Positions 36,499 to 45,455 of a stretch of DNA of 64,000 nt are shown here, piece by piece. The translations under genes were made by a program, and so were the position numbers. The DNA lies in NCBI RefSeq assembly GCF_040717535.1, contig NZ_JBFEFI010000006.1:186001-250000 (forward strand), given 5' to 3'. The notes under the pieces are model-generated. The model did not search any database and had not been told where the DNA came from. It was given only the letters and a program-made list of their open reading frames with translations. Positions within the stretch are counted from its first letter, which is position 1, and each line of letters begins with the position of its first letter. Origin of the DNA: Thalassoglobus sp. JC818. Its GTDB lineage: Bacteria > Planctomycetota > Planctomycetia > Planctomycetales > Planctomycetaceae.

Positions 36499-39237
36499 AT
36501 GGAGCGCTTCTTTTATATCAGAGACTGGTGGGGCAATGGACTTGCACTGTGGGTCGTTGTCCTTCTCATGTTGTCGATCCCGGTTTTAGCGGTCGTGATT
36601 AAAGACGTCGATCTCGAAAACGACGTCACGAACTGGCTGCCGAGCGACGATCCGGAAGCCGTTGCGCTAACCTGGTTCACCAGCCAGTTCGAACGCGATG
36701 ACCGAGTTCTCGTCTCGTGGGATAGTAGTACGCTCGTTGATCGACGGATGCAGCGGTTTGCTGAATCGCTTCGCGAAAACGGGATCAATCAAATCCCCGC
36801 CATCCGAGATGTCGTCACCCCGCGAGAAGTCCTTGATCGGATGATCGATGACAACAACGTGGCTCCGGAAGATGCGATCGAGCGAATCACCGGCATTTTC
36901 ATTGGCCACGGATTTCTTAAAGTCCAATTGACGGAAGCAGGCCGCTCCCGGCTTGAAGAGACACAGAAGGCCATTCGAGCGGCAACTCGCGAAGTCGTGG
37001 GAAAACGTGTCGAACTTCTTTCTGCCGTAACCGTGCCTGATGAAGATCTGGAACTTGAGTCAGAAGACGAAGAGCCGCTTCCGTTCGAAATGCCAGCTCA
37101 CGACTTTCAGCTTCGCTGGTCCGGAATTTCTGCGACGAATCCCATCGCTGAGTCTGTCATCGAACAGCTTTCTGAACTCAGCCACGACGGACAAAGTCTC
37201 GTCGAGCGCGCGTTCTTTGCTCCAGGATCTCCAGCTGCGGTCGCCATCTCGCTGAATCCGATCGACGATGGTGATCTCAACGATGCGTTAACTTCCATCA
37301 TTGAACGTGCCGTCAAGGCGGGAGTGCCTTCGGACGAAATTCGACTCGCTGGAAGCCCGATCAGTCGTGCCCGCCTTAATCAGGAAGCTCGCCGGGCGAT
37401 CTGGAATACCGACTATCCAATCTGGAACCTCTACAAACGCACGCCGATTCTTCTCTCCGCTGTGGTGGGCGTGGTGGTCTCGTTCCTGTTGCTCAAAAGT
37501 TTGCGACTGTCTTTGCTGGTAACAGCGTCATCGATGTTCACATGTATGGTCGTCGTCGCGCTGATTCCGATGACAGGCAAGTCACTTAATATGGTCCTGA
37601 TTGTGCTGCCTGACCTGCTGCTGGTCCTCACCACTTCAGGAGCGATCCATGTTGCGAACTATTGGAAAAATGCGGTGATGCACGATGAACCGCATCCAAT
37701 TGCCACCGCAGTAAAGATGGCGTGGAAGCCGTGCGTTCTCGCCAGTGCAACGACGGCAATTGGAATGGCCTCACTGTTGACTGCCGTACTCGAACCGGTC
37801 CGGGAATTCGGGCTTTACGCAGCTGTGGGCTGTTTTGCTTCGCTGTTCATGATTCTGATCGGCTTTCCATCACTGATGAGTGTCTGGCCGGGCCGCAAGC
37901 AGAAGTTCTCTGAACATGCTGACAAAGAAGCGACTGTCTGGGGGCATTTCGCACGCTACATCGTGCACCACCGCCTTTCCGTTTACACAGCCTGTCTTGT
38001 CCTCTTTGTCTTTTCTGTCTACGGCCTTCGCTGGTTTCAGACGGAAACGAAAGTCATTCGCTACTTCCCACCCGAGACCCGGATCTCTCAGGACTATCAC
38101 TACCTGGAAGAGGGACTCACCGGAATTGTTCCGCTCGACATCGTCATCAGTTTTCGTCCTGAAGTGGTCGATCGTCTAGACATTGACGAGAGAATTGAAG
38201 TCGTTCGCAGAGTTGAAGAAGAGGTCGCGAAGCATCCCGGAGTGAGTGGCACTCTGTCGCTGGCTGACTTTCGAGACCCATTTAAGAAACCAAGCGAAAA
38301 TGCCAGTTCCGCAGTTCGCATCAGATACAAACGGAGTCTACAGCGGAAGGAAGAGGTCATCTTCGAAGGCGAAGAACCATCCATTCAGGAGTTCGCCAGA
38401 AAAGCCACCGTCAAGCTGGAACTGCCCTCTCTCGGCGGTCGTCCCGTTGACATTCATGCTGATGAAGAGATCTGGAGAATTCGCGTTCAAACAGTCGTCA
38501 CTGGAGATGTCGATTACTCTGTCCTCACATCTGAACTGAACACACTCGTCGCGGAACAGCTCCAAGGTGAAGAAGGTGCTGACTATCTCGTGACGGGAAT
38601 GGTGCCGCTGTTTCTTCGCACACAGCAAGCTGTTCTCGAAAGCTTGATCAACAGCTTCGCGTTAGCATTCGGCGTGATCGCCATTGTTATGATTGGAGTC
38701 TTGCGGAACCCGATTTCCGGCGTACTCGCCATGTTGCCGAACCTGTTTCCAGTGGGAGTCGTTTTCGGACTCGTGGCGTGGATGGGAATTCCTGTCGATA
38801 TTGGAACGATGATCACAGCTTCCGTCGCTTTGGGAATCGCCATCGACGGAACACTCCACCTTCTGACGTGGTTTCAGGATGGAATTCGCCAAGGATGTTC
38901 GCGTGAGGATTCGATTGTTCTCGCGCTTCAGCATTCTGGCCCGGCGATGTGGCAAACCAGCGCGTCGATTGCATTGGGAATCGTGATGCTCTCGGGAGCA
39001 GAGCTGCTACTGATTTCCCGTTTCGGTCTGCTCATGGCGGGACTTGTCGGCATGGCTTTGATCGCCGATGTCATTCTACTCCCAGCACTGCTTGGAGGAA
39101 TGATGGGCAAGATCATCGAGAAGCACACCAAGCCGTCCGACAAAGAATCGACCGAGACACCAGCCACACTCGAATTCCCCACTGGAGCGAATTCGAAGTC
39201 GACGACCCCGGCCGAACACCGTCACGCGTCGCTCTAG
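36499..39237 (+). CDS. RND/MMPL family transporter
   Basis: Membrane protein of 912 aa. It has an N-terminal transmembrane segment, a large periplasmic loop, five or so segments, a second extracytoplasmic loop and five or six more hydrophobic segments, as in the RND/MMPL superfamily. The second transmembrane block includes IPVDIGTMITASVALGIAIDGTLH, a polar GxxxD-like stretch that is the proton-relay signature region. The acidic/Ser-rich tail is cytoplasmic. Members export lipids, hopanoids or sterols; the substrate here is unknown. ATG at 36499 preferred over the in-frame TTG at 36484. Confidence 0.88.
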   Translation: MERFFYIRDWWGNGLALWVVVLLMLSIPVLAVVIKDVDLENDVTNWLPSDDPEAVALTWFTSQFERDDRVLVSWDSSTLVDRRMQRFAESLRENGINQIPAIRDVVTPREVLDRMIDDNNVAPEDAIERITGIFIGHGFLKVQLTEAGRSRLEETQKAIRAATREVVGKRVELLSAVTVPDEDLELESEDEEPLPFEMPAHDFQLRWSGISATNPIAESVIEQLSELSHDGQSLVERAFFAPGSPAAVAISLNPIDDGDLNDALTSIIERAVKAGVPSDEIRLAGSPISRARLNQEARRAIWNTDYPIWNLYKRTPILLSAVVGVVVSFLLLKSLRLSLLVTASSMFTCMVVVALIPMTGKSLNMVLIVLPDLLLVLTTSGAIHVANYWKNAVMHDEPHPIATAVKMAWKPCVLASATTAIGMASLLTAVLEPVREFGLYAAVGCFASLFMILIGFPSLMSVWPGRKQKFSEHADKEATVWGHFARYIVHHRLSVYTACLVLFVFSVYGLRWFQTETKVIRYFPPETRISQDYHYLEEGLTGIVPLDIVISFRPEVVDRLDIDERIEVVRRVEEEVAKHPGVSGTLSLADFRDPFKKPSENASSAVRIRYKRSLQRKEEVIFEGEEPSIQEFARKATVKLELPSLGGRPVDIHADEEIWRIRVQTVVTGDVDYSVLTSELNTLVAEQLQGEEGADYLVTGMVPLFLRTQQAVLESLINSFALAFGVIAIVMIGVLRNPISGVLAMLPNLFPVGVVFGLVAWMGIPVDIGTMITASVALGIAIDGTLHLLTWFQDGIRQGCSREDSIVLALQHSGPAMWQTSASIALGIVMLSGAELLLISRFGLLMAGLVGMALIADVILLPALLGGMMGKIIEKHTKPSDKESTETPATLEFPTGANSKSTTPAEHRHASL

Positions 39238-39319
39238 AACAAGTTGCTCTTCCCTGTGCACACCAAATCAGAAAATGCTCTGAGGAAGACTGCTTTCGAA
39301 CCTGCTGCACATTCGAACG

Positions 39320-39745
39320 CTATTCCTGTTCGCCTTGCAGCGTGATCACCAACCGCCGCGATGATGCACGATCGCGATGTTCACACAGGTAAATTCCCTG
39401 CCACGTTCCGAGTGCGAGTCGTCCGGATGAAATCGGGATCGTCAGACTGCTCCCCATCAGTGACGCTTTGACGTGCGCGGGCATGTCGTCCGGTCCCTCG
39501 CAAGTATGCCGATACGGAAAGTCTTCCGGAGCAATCGCATTCAACGATGACTCCATGTCGATCGGAACATCAGGGTCAGCGTTCTCGTTGATAGTCAGTG
39601 AAGCGGACGTGTGTTTCAAAAACAGATTGAGCAGACCGATTTTCGTCTCGCGAATTGCAGGAACAGCCTCAAGAACATGTCCCGTAATTAAGTGAAATCC
39701 ACGCGACGCACGAGGCAATTGAATCTCTGTTTGAAACCAGGCCAT
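39320..39745 (-). CDS. yjbQ: YjbQ family protein (secondary thiamine-phosphate synthase activity)
   Basis: 141-aa protein of the YjbQ/UPF0047 family, which shows weak thiamine phosphate synthase activity but whose main role is not known. Conserved stretches are FLKHTSASLTINENADPDV near residue 55-70, the HTCEGPDDMPAHVK segment near 90-105 and the C-terminal LGTWQGIYLCEHRD. The His and Glu in these form the expected site. The start at 39745 (MAWFQTEIQLP) gives the family length; a start at 39808 would add 21 residues. A thiS-type gene lies at 44265, but no thi operon is near. Confidence 0.92.
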   Translation of the reverse strand: MAWFQTEIQLPRASRGFHLITGHVLEAVPAIRETKIGLLNLFLKHTSASLTINENADPDVPIDMESSLNAIAPEDFPYRHTCEGPDDMPAHVKASLMGSSLTIPISSGRLALGTWQGIYLCEHRDRASSRRLVITLQGEQE

Positions 39746-39831
39746 GAGAGCTTTCTCGATAAAAACAGGCTGCAATTCCGTTCTATCGAATGGTCTCGGA
39801 GCGGTCAATTGGCCCCGCTAACGACATCACC

Positions 39832-39860
39832 TTGACATTCGCTTACAACTGTACGATTAT
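39832..39860 (+). promoter_or_regulatory. Promoter of the VIT/VWA gene
   Basis: TTGACA (39832-39837) is a perfect -35 box. GATTAT (39855-39860) at 17 bp spacing is a fair -10; TATAAA (39858-39863) overlaps it. It lies about 110 bp upstream of the start at 39972. Confidence 0.6.
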
Positions 39861-39971
39861 AAAATCGCAAAGTTGTTGGAACGATTGACCGTGGCGACCG
39901 TCAATAAATTCCAGTCGTCAGAAACGTCGGCCACTCTCTTCCGTTCACAGGCCTGTCAGGGAGTCCACCCT

Positions 39972-42425
39972 ATGAGAACGCTCGCTTTCTTCGTGGCTGT
40001 TTCGGTCATTGCTCCAGTCTCTGCCTTCGCCCAAGGCATTCTTGTCATCAACAATGATGGTATCCGACTCCCGCGTGTCACTGTCCCGCCGTCGGCGATG
40101 AGTTACGAGATCCAGCAGATTCTGGTCGAAGGAAAAATCGATAACCAGCTGGCAGACATTCAGGTGTCGCAGAAGTTTCACAACTCAGGGTCCGGCACGA
40201 TCGAAGCCCAGTTCATCTTCCCACTCCCGTACGACGGGGCCATCGACTCGATGACTCTCATGGTGAATGGGGAGGAACTGACTGCCAAGCTCTTGCCTGC
40301 CGACGAAGCACGAACCCGCTATCAGGACATCGTTCGCTCCAAGAAAGATCCCGCTCTTCTGGAATGGGTTGGAACAGGGATGTTTCAGACCAGCGTCTTT
40401 CCCATTCCAGCTGGTGAAACGCGAACGGTAACGATCACTTATCAGCAGCTTCTGCGGAATCAGGATCAGCTTACTGAGTTTCTCTTTCCGCTCAGCACTG
40501 CCCAGTTCACCTCCCAGCCTGTCGATCAATTGCAACTTCGACTGACCGTGAACAGCGATTCCCCTCTGCAAAACATTTACAGCCCGACGCACTCAGTGAA
40601 GATTGAACGGCCTTCCGAGAAACGGGCGACTGTCAGTATTGAGAAGAACAATGTCGTTCCGAGTGAAGACTTCCGACTCTTCTTCAATTCCAGCGACGAT
40701 TCCATCAGTGCCACTCTCTTAACGCATCGCCCAAGTGGTGATGAGGACGGATACTTCCTGCTTCTCGCCTCGCCGAAGATCCCCAAAGAGAGCGAGAAAT
40801 ATCAAGCTAAAACGGTCGTGTTCGTCGTCGACAAGTCCGGCAGTATGTCTGGCCAAAAGATGGAACAGGCTCGCGAAGCTGCGAAATTCATTCTCAACAA
40901 TTTGCGAGACGGAGACCAATTCAACATCATCAGCTATGACAGCAAAGTCGAGTCGTTTTCCAGCCAACTTCAGGAATTCAGTTCGAAGACACGCGAAGCA
41001 GCCCTCGCATATGTCGACGGTCTGTTTGCTGGTGGAGGGACTAACATCCACGACTCGCTGACATCCGCACTCAGTGGGCTCAGTGAATCGAAGTTGCCGA
41101 ACTACATCTTGTTCATGACGGATGGTCGCCCGACAACTGGGGAACAGAACGAAAGCAAAATTGCCGCTGCCGTCAAAGCGGCCAACGCAGTGAATGCTCG
41201 CCTGCTGACATTCGGGGTTGGTTACGACGTCAACAGCCGGCTTCTCGACCGACTCTCCCGCGATAATCATGGCTTAGGCGAATACGTCCGCCCTGATGAA
41301 GATATTGAAGAGTATGTATCGAAAGTCTTCCAACGGATCAGCTCTCCGGTTCTCACCAATGCGGAACTCACCTTCGACTTCGATGACAGTTCTCCTGGGC
41401 AAGGAATCAACCGCGTCAGCCCATCTGGCTCACTCGACCTCTTTTCGGGAGAGCAACTTGTCGTCGTCGGACGGTTCAGAAAATTCGGGGCTGCGAAGAT
41501 CCGCCTCACAGGATTCATCCGCGGTGAGGAGCAGGAATTCACGTTCTCTGGAAAATTTCGAAAGAAGGTTAACAACGATTCGAATCCATTCATCGCAAAG
41601 CTGTGGGCAACGCGACGAATTGGAGAACTGATCGATGAGCTGGATCTCAACGGCAGGAACGACGAACTCATCAACGAACTCGTCATGCTGTCGACGAAAC
41701 ACGGAATTCTGACTCCTTACACATCATTCCTCGCGGACGAAACCGTGCGTCCCGAACTTGCCTCGGACAGCAATCGCCGACTGTCGTCGTTCAGTCTGTT
41801 GACTCTCGAGGAAGCTGAGGGTCGCCTTGGATTCTCACAGCGAGGTTTCAAACAGCTGTTTAAGAGCGCAGACGGAGCACAAGATGCTGACGAGGGCTAT
41901 TTCGAACTGCTCGCTGAATCCGGAACTGACAGTTTCGGATTGGGTGCCTCGACTGATTCGCTGTCTACTCAGCCATCTGGTCAACGTACGAATCTCAGCT
42001 CGAGTTCTTTCCGTTCACGCCTGAGCCGCAGTTCTGGTTATGGCGGTTATGGAGCATCAAATGCTCCAGCAGACAACGCTCGTCCTGCAGCCGCAGGAGG
42101 TTTTGGATTCGGCGACGAACTTGCTACCCCAGCGAGTCAGGTTGTCGAGTCCAAAGAAGCGGCCGTCCAGAAGATCAAGTCTCTGATTCGCAGAACCGGA
42201 TCGCAAACGCTCTACCAGCGAGGAAATCTTCTGGTGACACCGGAAACTGCGAACATTGATCCCGACAATACCGAGACGGAGATCGTCAAGATCGAAAGGT
42301 TCTCAGACGAGTACTTCAAATTGTCGCAGCAGAACACCGTTGACGAGAATGAACTCCTCGCCCTCCAGAAAGATGACGAACGGTTACTGATTCGCCTGCG
42401 AGGCAAAGTTTATTTGATCGAGTAA
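39972..42425 (+). CDS. VIT and VWA domain protein
   Basis: 817-aa exported protein. A signal peptide of about 20 residues ends at AFAQG. A VIT domain (about residues 30-150: the ADEARTRYQDIVR segment is typical) is followed by a VWA domain with intact metal motif (VVDKSGSMSGQK, about residue 288-299). The C-terminal half has a Ser/Gly-rich stretch (SSGYGGYG) and a more ordered end. VIT+VWA is the inter-alpha-trypsin-inhibitor-type architecture; in bacteria it is linked to extracellular matrix-like or proteolytic control functions, but this is uncertain. Start chosen at 39972, where the signal peptide begins. Confidence 0.9.
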   Translation: MRTLAFFVAVSVIAPVSAFAQGILVINNDGIRLPRVTVPPSAMSYEIQQILVEGKIDNQLADIQVSQKFHNSGSGTIEAQFIFPLPYDGAIDSMTLMVNGEELTAKLLPADEARTRYQDIVRSKKDPALLEWVGTGMFQTSVFPIPAGETRTVTITYQQLLRNQDQLTEFLFPLSTAQFTSQPVDQLQLRLTVNSDSPLQNIYSPTHSVKIERPSEKRATVSIEKNNVVPSEDFRLFFNSSDDSISATLLTHRPSGDEDGYFLLLASPKIPKESEKYQAKTVVFVVDKSGSMSGQKMEQAREAAKFILNNLRDGDQFNIISYDSKVESFSSQLQEFSSKTREAALAYVDGLFAGGGTNIHDSLTSALSGLSESKLPNYILFMTDGRPTTGEQNESKIAAAVKAANAVNARLLTFGVGYDVNSRLLDRLSRDNHGLGEYVRPDEDIEEYVSKVFQRISSPVLTNAELTFDFDDSSPGQGINRVSPSGSLDLFSGEQLVVVGRFRKFGAAKIRLTGFIRGEEQEFTFSGKFRKKVNNDSNPFIAKLWATRRIGELIDELDLNGRNDELINELVMLSTKHGILTPYTSFLADETVRPELASDSNRRLSSFSLLTLEEAEGRLGFSQRGFKQLFKSADGAQDADEGYFELLAESGTDSFGLGASTDSLSTQPSGQRTNLSSSSFRSRLSRSSGYGGYGASNAPADNARPAAAGGFGFGDELATPASQVVESKEAAVQKIKSLIRRTGSQTLYQRGNLLVTPETANIDPDNTETEIVKIERFSDEYFKLSQQNTVDENELLALQKDDERLLIRLRGKVYLIE

Positions 42426-42523
42426 GTCAAACGCCCCTGGACCGGTCCTGAAACTGTTGGCGAGTCGCTGCCCTGCCTCCTCGACACGGCAATGCGAACG
42501 TTTCAGGATCGATCAACATGACA

Positions 42524-42564
42524 AAAAGGACGACGAATCAACGGATGTGATTCGTCGTCCTTTT
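42524..42564. terminator. Bidirectional terminator between VIT/VWA and the membrane protein
   Basis: Perfect 17-bp stem: arms at 42524-42540 and 42548-42564, 7-base loop ACGGATG. The arms begin AAAA and end TTTT, so either strand carries A/T runs flanking the stem, which suits a two-way rho-independent terminator between convergent genes. Confidence 0.85.
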
Positions 42565-42593
42565 GACGTTGTTGCTGACCTTGGACTCAGTGC

Positions 42594-43319
42594 TTACGAC
42601 TGCTGAGTCGGTTCCGGTCCGTCGCCTTCGGCATCACTCTCTTCCGGTTCGGTAGCAGCGACTTTTTCCTCGTCGTTGTTGAGTCCGTTTCCGGTCGAGT
42701 AAGCGGTCAAACCCGCCAATCCAAACCAGAGCAGGTCATACGGAGTGAAGCTCTGCTTGAAGATTTCCTGCTTCAGTTGATCTTGAAACTCAGCGAGAAA
42801 CAGCTTCTCTTCTGCCTGCTTCGTTTCGATGAACTCCGCTTGTGCTGCCTCGTCGAGTGCTTCCCATCGCTCAGTAGCTGTTGCCCAGATTTCTTCCGGG
42901 TAATCATTGGAAGCGATGTCGTCTTCGTACACCGCGTCATCTTCCGGCCACGCGACTTCCTCTTCTCGTTCCATCGCTTCGCTGACAACTTCGTCCGCCA
43001 TGTAGGAGATCCCCTGATCCGGTCCAGCAGCCACGGAAAGATCAAGATCTTCACCCCCGAAAGCCTGAGCAATCACGATCGAGACAAGGACATACTTCGC
43101 GATCAGCATCGCAAAACCTGCTGCTCCAACAGCTGCAATCCCCGGCCCGATACCGACTTCTTCACCCGCGACGACGCGGACACCAATCCCAGCCAGGAAG
43201 CCCACCAGCAGAGCGATGTAGCCAACTTCATAGTTCGTGAAGTGAACGACAGCGATCCAGACTGCTGCCCCGATTGCCGCGCCAATCAGCCCACCGATGA
43301 GCCATTTGAAAAAATCCAT
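42594..43319 (-). CDS. Membrane protein with acidic C-terminal domain, unknown function
   Basis: 241-aa protein. The N-terminal half has about four hydrophobic segments (LIGGLIGAAIGAAVWIAVV, YIALLVGFLAGIGVRVV and later ones). The middle of the soluble part is very rich in Glu and Asp (MEREEEVAWPEDDAVYEDD) and one more hydrophobic segment is possible near residue 205. No family is recognised. The C-terminus is acidic and Glu/Pro-rich. It may be an accessory membrane protein; nothing in the neighbours indicates a role. Confidence 0.75.
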   Translation of the reverse strand: MDFFKWLIGGLIGAAIGAAVWIAVVHFTNYEVGYIALLVGFLAGIGVRVVAGEEVGIGPGIAAVGAAGFAMLIAKYVLVSIVIAQAFGGEDLDLSVAAGPDQGISYMADEVVSEAMEREEEVAWPEDDAVYEDDIASNDYPEEIWATATERWEALDEAAQAEFIETKQAEEKLFLAEFQDQLKQEIFKQSFTPYDLLWFGLAGLTAYSTGNGLNNDEEKVAATEPEESDAEGDGPEPTQQS

Positions 43320-43531
43320 CGTCCGTTCCCATCTTGGGCATCAACCGCTGCCGAATTCATGAACAGGTTTCTACGCTCGATCCTCACTGGCCTTGTCAAA
43401 ACCAACGTTTGTCAAACTCAACATGAAACTTGCGAATACCAACGACTCCGGCATTCACCGGTCTCACCGCTGCATGAAGGCTTTTGATTCAGGCAGCCAC
43501 TTGGACAACGACAAATTGATCTCAAACTCAA

Positions 43532-44086
43532 TCAAAGTGTTTTGGCTGTTGACTCAAGAAACTGGATCATCGCGCGACAAAATTCAGGAAGATCATCGGG
43601 CCTGCGGCTGCTGATGAAGTGTTCGTCAACGACAACGGCAGCATCTTCCCAAACTGCCCCCGCATTCACGAGATCATCTTTAATTCCAGGAGATCCAGTG
43701 ACTCGCACACCATCGTAAATCCCGGCGGAAATCGGCATCCAGCCGCCATGACAGATCGCAGCCACCAGTTTCTCCTGAGCATCAAACTGCTGGAGTAATT
43801 CGAGAACTTTCGGGTCTCGCCTGAGCTTGTCGGGCATAAACCCTCCCGGACAAATCACACCGTGAAAGTCTTCAGCTTCCATATCTGCGATGGCAGCATC
43901 TGACTTTCCGGGGTATCCATGCTTCCCATCGTAGACCACCCCCGCCTCAGGCCCGGCGACAGTCACGTGAGCTCCTTCTTCCTGAAGGCGGAGTTTCGGA
44001 TACCACAGTTCCAGATCTTCGTAAATCTCTCCAATAAAACAGAGAACGCGGATGCCATCCAAACGATCACCGTTCATTTGTCGCAT
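43532..44086 (-). CDS. DJ-1/PfpI family protein
   Basis: 184-aa class I glutamine-amidotransferase-fold protein. The nucleophilic Cys is in AAICHGGW (CHG) with the likely Glu in FIGEIYEDLELW near residue 18-22. Members act as proteases, deglycases or chaperones; the exact reaction is not determinable. Near 212 bp separates it from the downstream membrane gene. Stand-alone. Confidence 0.9.
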   Translation of the reverse strand: MRQMNGDRLDGIRVLCFIGEIYEDLELWYPKLRLQEEGAHVTVAGPEAGVVYDGKHGYPGKSDAAIADMEAEDFHGVICPGGFMPDKLRRDPKVLELLQQFDAQEKLVAAICHGGWMPISAGIYDGVRVTGSPGIKDDLVNAGAVWEDAAVVVDEHFISSRRPDDLPEFCRAMIQFLESTAKTL

Positions 44087-44127
44087 TCTCCTTAAGAGTG
44101 GAGGTGTTTGATCCGTTGCAGGGTGAC

Positions 44128-44133
44128 TATAAT
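44128..44133 (+). promoter_or_regulatory. Possible -10 box upstream of thiS
   Basis: Perfect TATAAT, but no convincing -35 at 16-18 bp spacing (TGTTTG at 17 bp). It lies about 130 bp ahead of the thiS start and may drive it. Confidence 0.35.
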
Positions 44134-44264
44134 CAATCTTTTCTCAGAGAAACAAACCACACGACAACTTTCTCGGCATCCTGTTCAGACTCTCAATTGA
44201 TCGTCAGGAGTCTCACTCGTTGCCAGAAAGTCCGTTTGTCAGCATGGAACAATAAGGCCCTGAA

Positions 44265-44465
44265 GTGCGGATTTCAGTAAACGGTGAACCTCGCGACGTC
44301 GAAGAACAGACGACGATCGCACAACTTCTCTCAGAGCTTGGGAAGAATCCAAAGTTCCTCGCGGTCGAAAGAAATCGCGAGCTGATTCCCCGTGCGAAGC
44401 ATTCAGACTGCGCACTGGAAGATGGGGACGAACTGGAAATCGTCACACTCGTTGGCGGAGGCTAA
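44265..44465 (+). CDS. thiS: ThiS-type sulfur carrier protein
   Basis: 66-aa ubiquitin-like sulfur carrier for thiazole synthesis. It starts at GTG (MRISVNGEPRDVEEQ), has the LLSELG stretch typical of the fold, and ends in GG (VGGG), the di-glycine tail whose last Gly is thiocarboxylated by ThiF. Its length is standard. No thiG, thiF or thiE is in the window, so it must rely on genes elsewhere. Confidence 0.88.
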   Translation: MRISVNGEPRDVEEQTTIAQLLSELGKNPKFLAVERNRELIPRAKHSDCALEDGDELEIVTLVGGG

Positions 44466-44471
44466 GACGAA

Positions 44472-44519
44472 TCTCTCGCTCAGAACGGTCGGGCAAATCA
44501 ACTTTGAATGAGCGAGAGA
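44472..44519. terminator. Hairpin between thiS and the FmdB-like gene
   Basis: Eleven-base arms TCTCTCGCTCA (44472-44482) and TGAGCGAGAGA (44509-44519) pair perfectly with a 26-base loop, in the convergent spacer. No T-run follows, so termination strength is uncertain. Confidence 0.5.
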
Positions 44520-44522
44520 ATG

Positions 44523-44855
44523 CTATTCGAGATGTTTGAAGTCTGAGGACTTGGCGGGAGCATCTCCGGAGATCGTTCGAGGACCTTTGCCGGCGGTCTT
44601 TTCGTAGACTCCGTCACCTGCTTTCACGTACTTTGTGAATCCAAGTTTTTCGAGCTTCTTGTTGTCGTTCGTGCTCTTGTGCATCGCAGATTCCGACCAC
44701 TGGCCCCCGATGAACGGAGGCTGAATCACTCGACGCACGGGAAGACCTGACTCGGGGTGTGTTTCCAACGGAGCAGCGCTAATCGGCTGAATCAGTTCGA
44801 AAGTTTCGCCTCCCGAACCGTCCGGATTCACAACTTCGTAGACATAAGTCGGCAT
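44523..44855 (-). CDS. FmdB-like protein without the usual zinc-ribbon cysteines
   Basis: 110-aa protein starting MPTYVYEVVNPDGSGG, which is the FmdB/zinc-ribbon N-terminal pattern, with the strand spacing and a VRRVIQPP stretch typical of that family. All the cysteines that would bind zinc are missing: the first pair is replaced by NPDGSGG and the second by HPESGLP. It ends in GFTKYVKAGDGVYEKTAGKGP and a Lys/Ser tail. I take it to be a diverged, metal-free relative. Role unknown. The start at 44855 is preferred over 44906, where the extra residues do not fit. Confidence 0.75.
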   Translation of the reverse strand: MPTYVYEVVNPDGSGGETFELIQPISAAPLETHPESGLPVRRVIQPPFIGGQWSESAMHKSTNDNKKLEKLGFTKYVKAGDGVYEKTAGKGPRTISGDAPAKSSDFKHLE

Positions 44856-45455
44856 ACCCCGCACTCTCCCGGAAATCATCTGCCACAAACATTTGACACG
44901 ATGCACTCAATCCACCGCATTTGATCCTCGAAATCATATCGGATCTGGCAGAAGTACAACTCCCCCTATTCTTCCACAGACGCACTGATCGTCAAGAGAT
45001 CGACGCTTGTCTCCGTCGGGAATCAGCCCGATCACGCAAGCTGATTGATTCAGATGATCGATCAGAACTCGCCCGGATTCCGATTGTGATGATGAAATTC
45101 GCGAGATTGATAACTTTCGCAACTCTTCTGATCCACGGGCCTGATCCACGCGTTTCCGTTAAAGTTTGACCCTCGTTTTCGGAACGGAGTATAATTGTCG
45201 CACACTGAATAGAGTGGCTTCGCCGAACTTTTCTCGAAGCTTAAGCATCTCACTGAACTCCAATCGACGATTCGCGATCGGGACCACAATCTGAACTGAT
45301 GCAGGGTTTTCATGAAGTCAAACCATGCGAGCATCGCTTCAGCGAACGTTCATAATTTCAGAGATTTCACCCCGGTTTCTGCAGATCCCAACCTTTATCC
45401 ACTCCTTGAACGAGAAAAATCAAAGAGGCTGACCAGAAAGACCGAGTGACAGATC
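44856..45455. other. Divergent gap of about 600 bp before the NfeD gene
   Basis: Holds a clear sigma-70 promoter (45166-45195) for the NfeD-type gene and a hairpin at 45217-45240 in its leader of about 250 nt. The part toward the FmdB-like gene shows no protein gene or clear promoter. Confidence 0.6.
45166..45195 (+). promoter_or_regulatory. Sigma-70 promoter of the NfeD-type gene
   Basis: TTGACC (45166-45171) and TATAAT (45190-45195) with 18 bp spacing, a near-consensus pair. It leaves a leader of about 250 nt before the ATG at 45456, with a small hairpin (arms GCTTCG/CGAAGC at 45217-45240). Confidence 0.7.

Noticed and set aside
42777-43487. 236-codon plus-strand frame antisense to the membrane protein
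   Set aside because: No domain; shadows a convincing gene with transmembrane segments.
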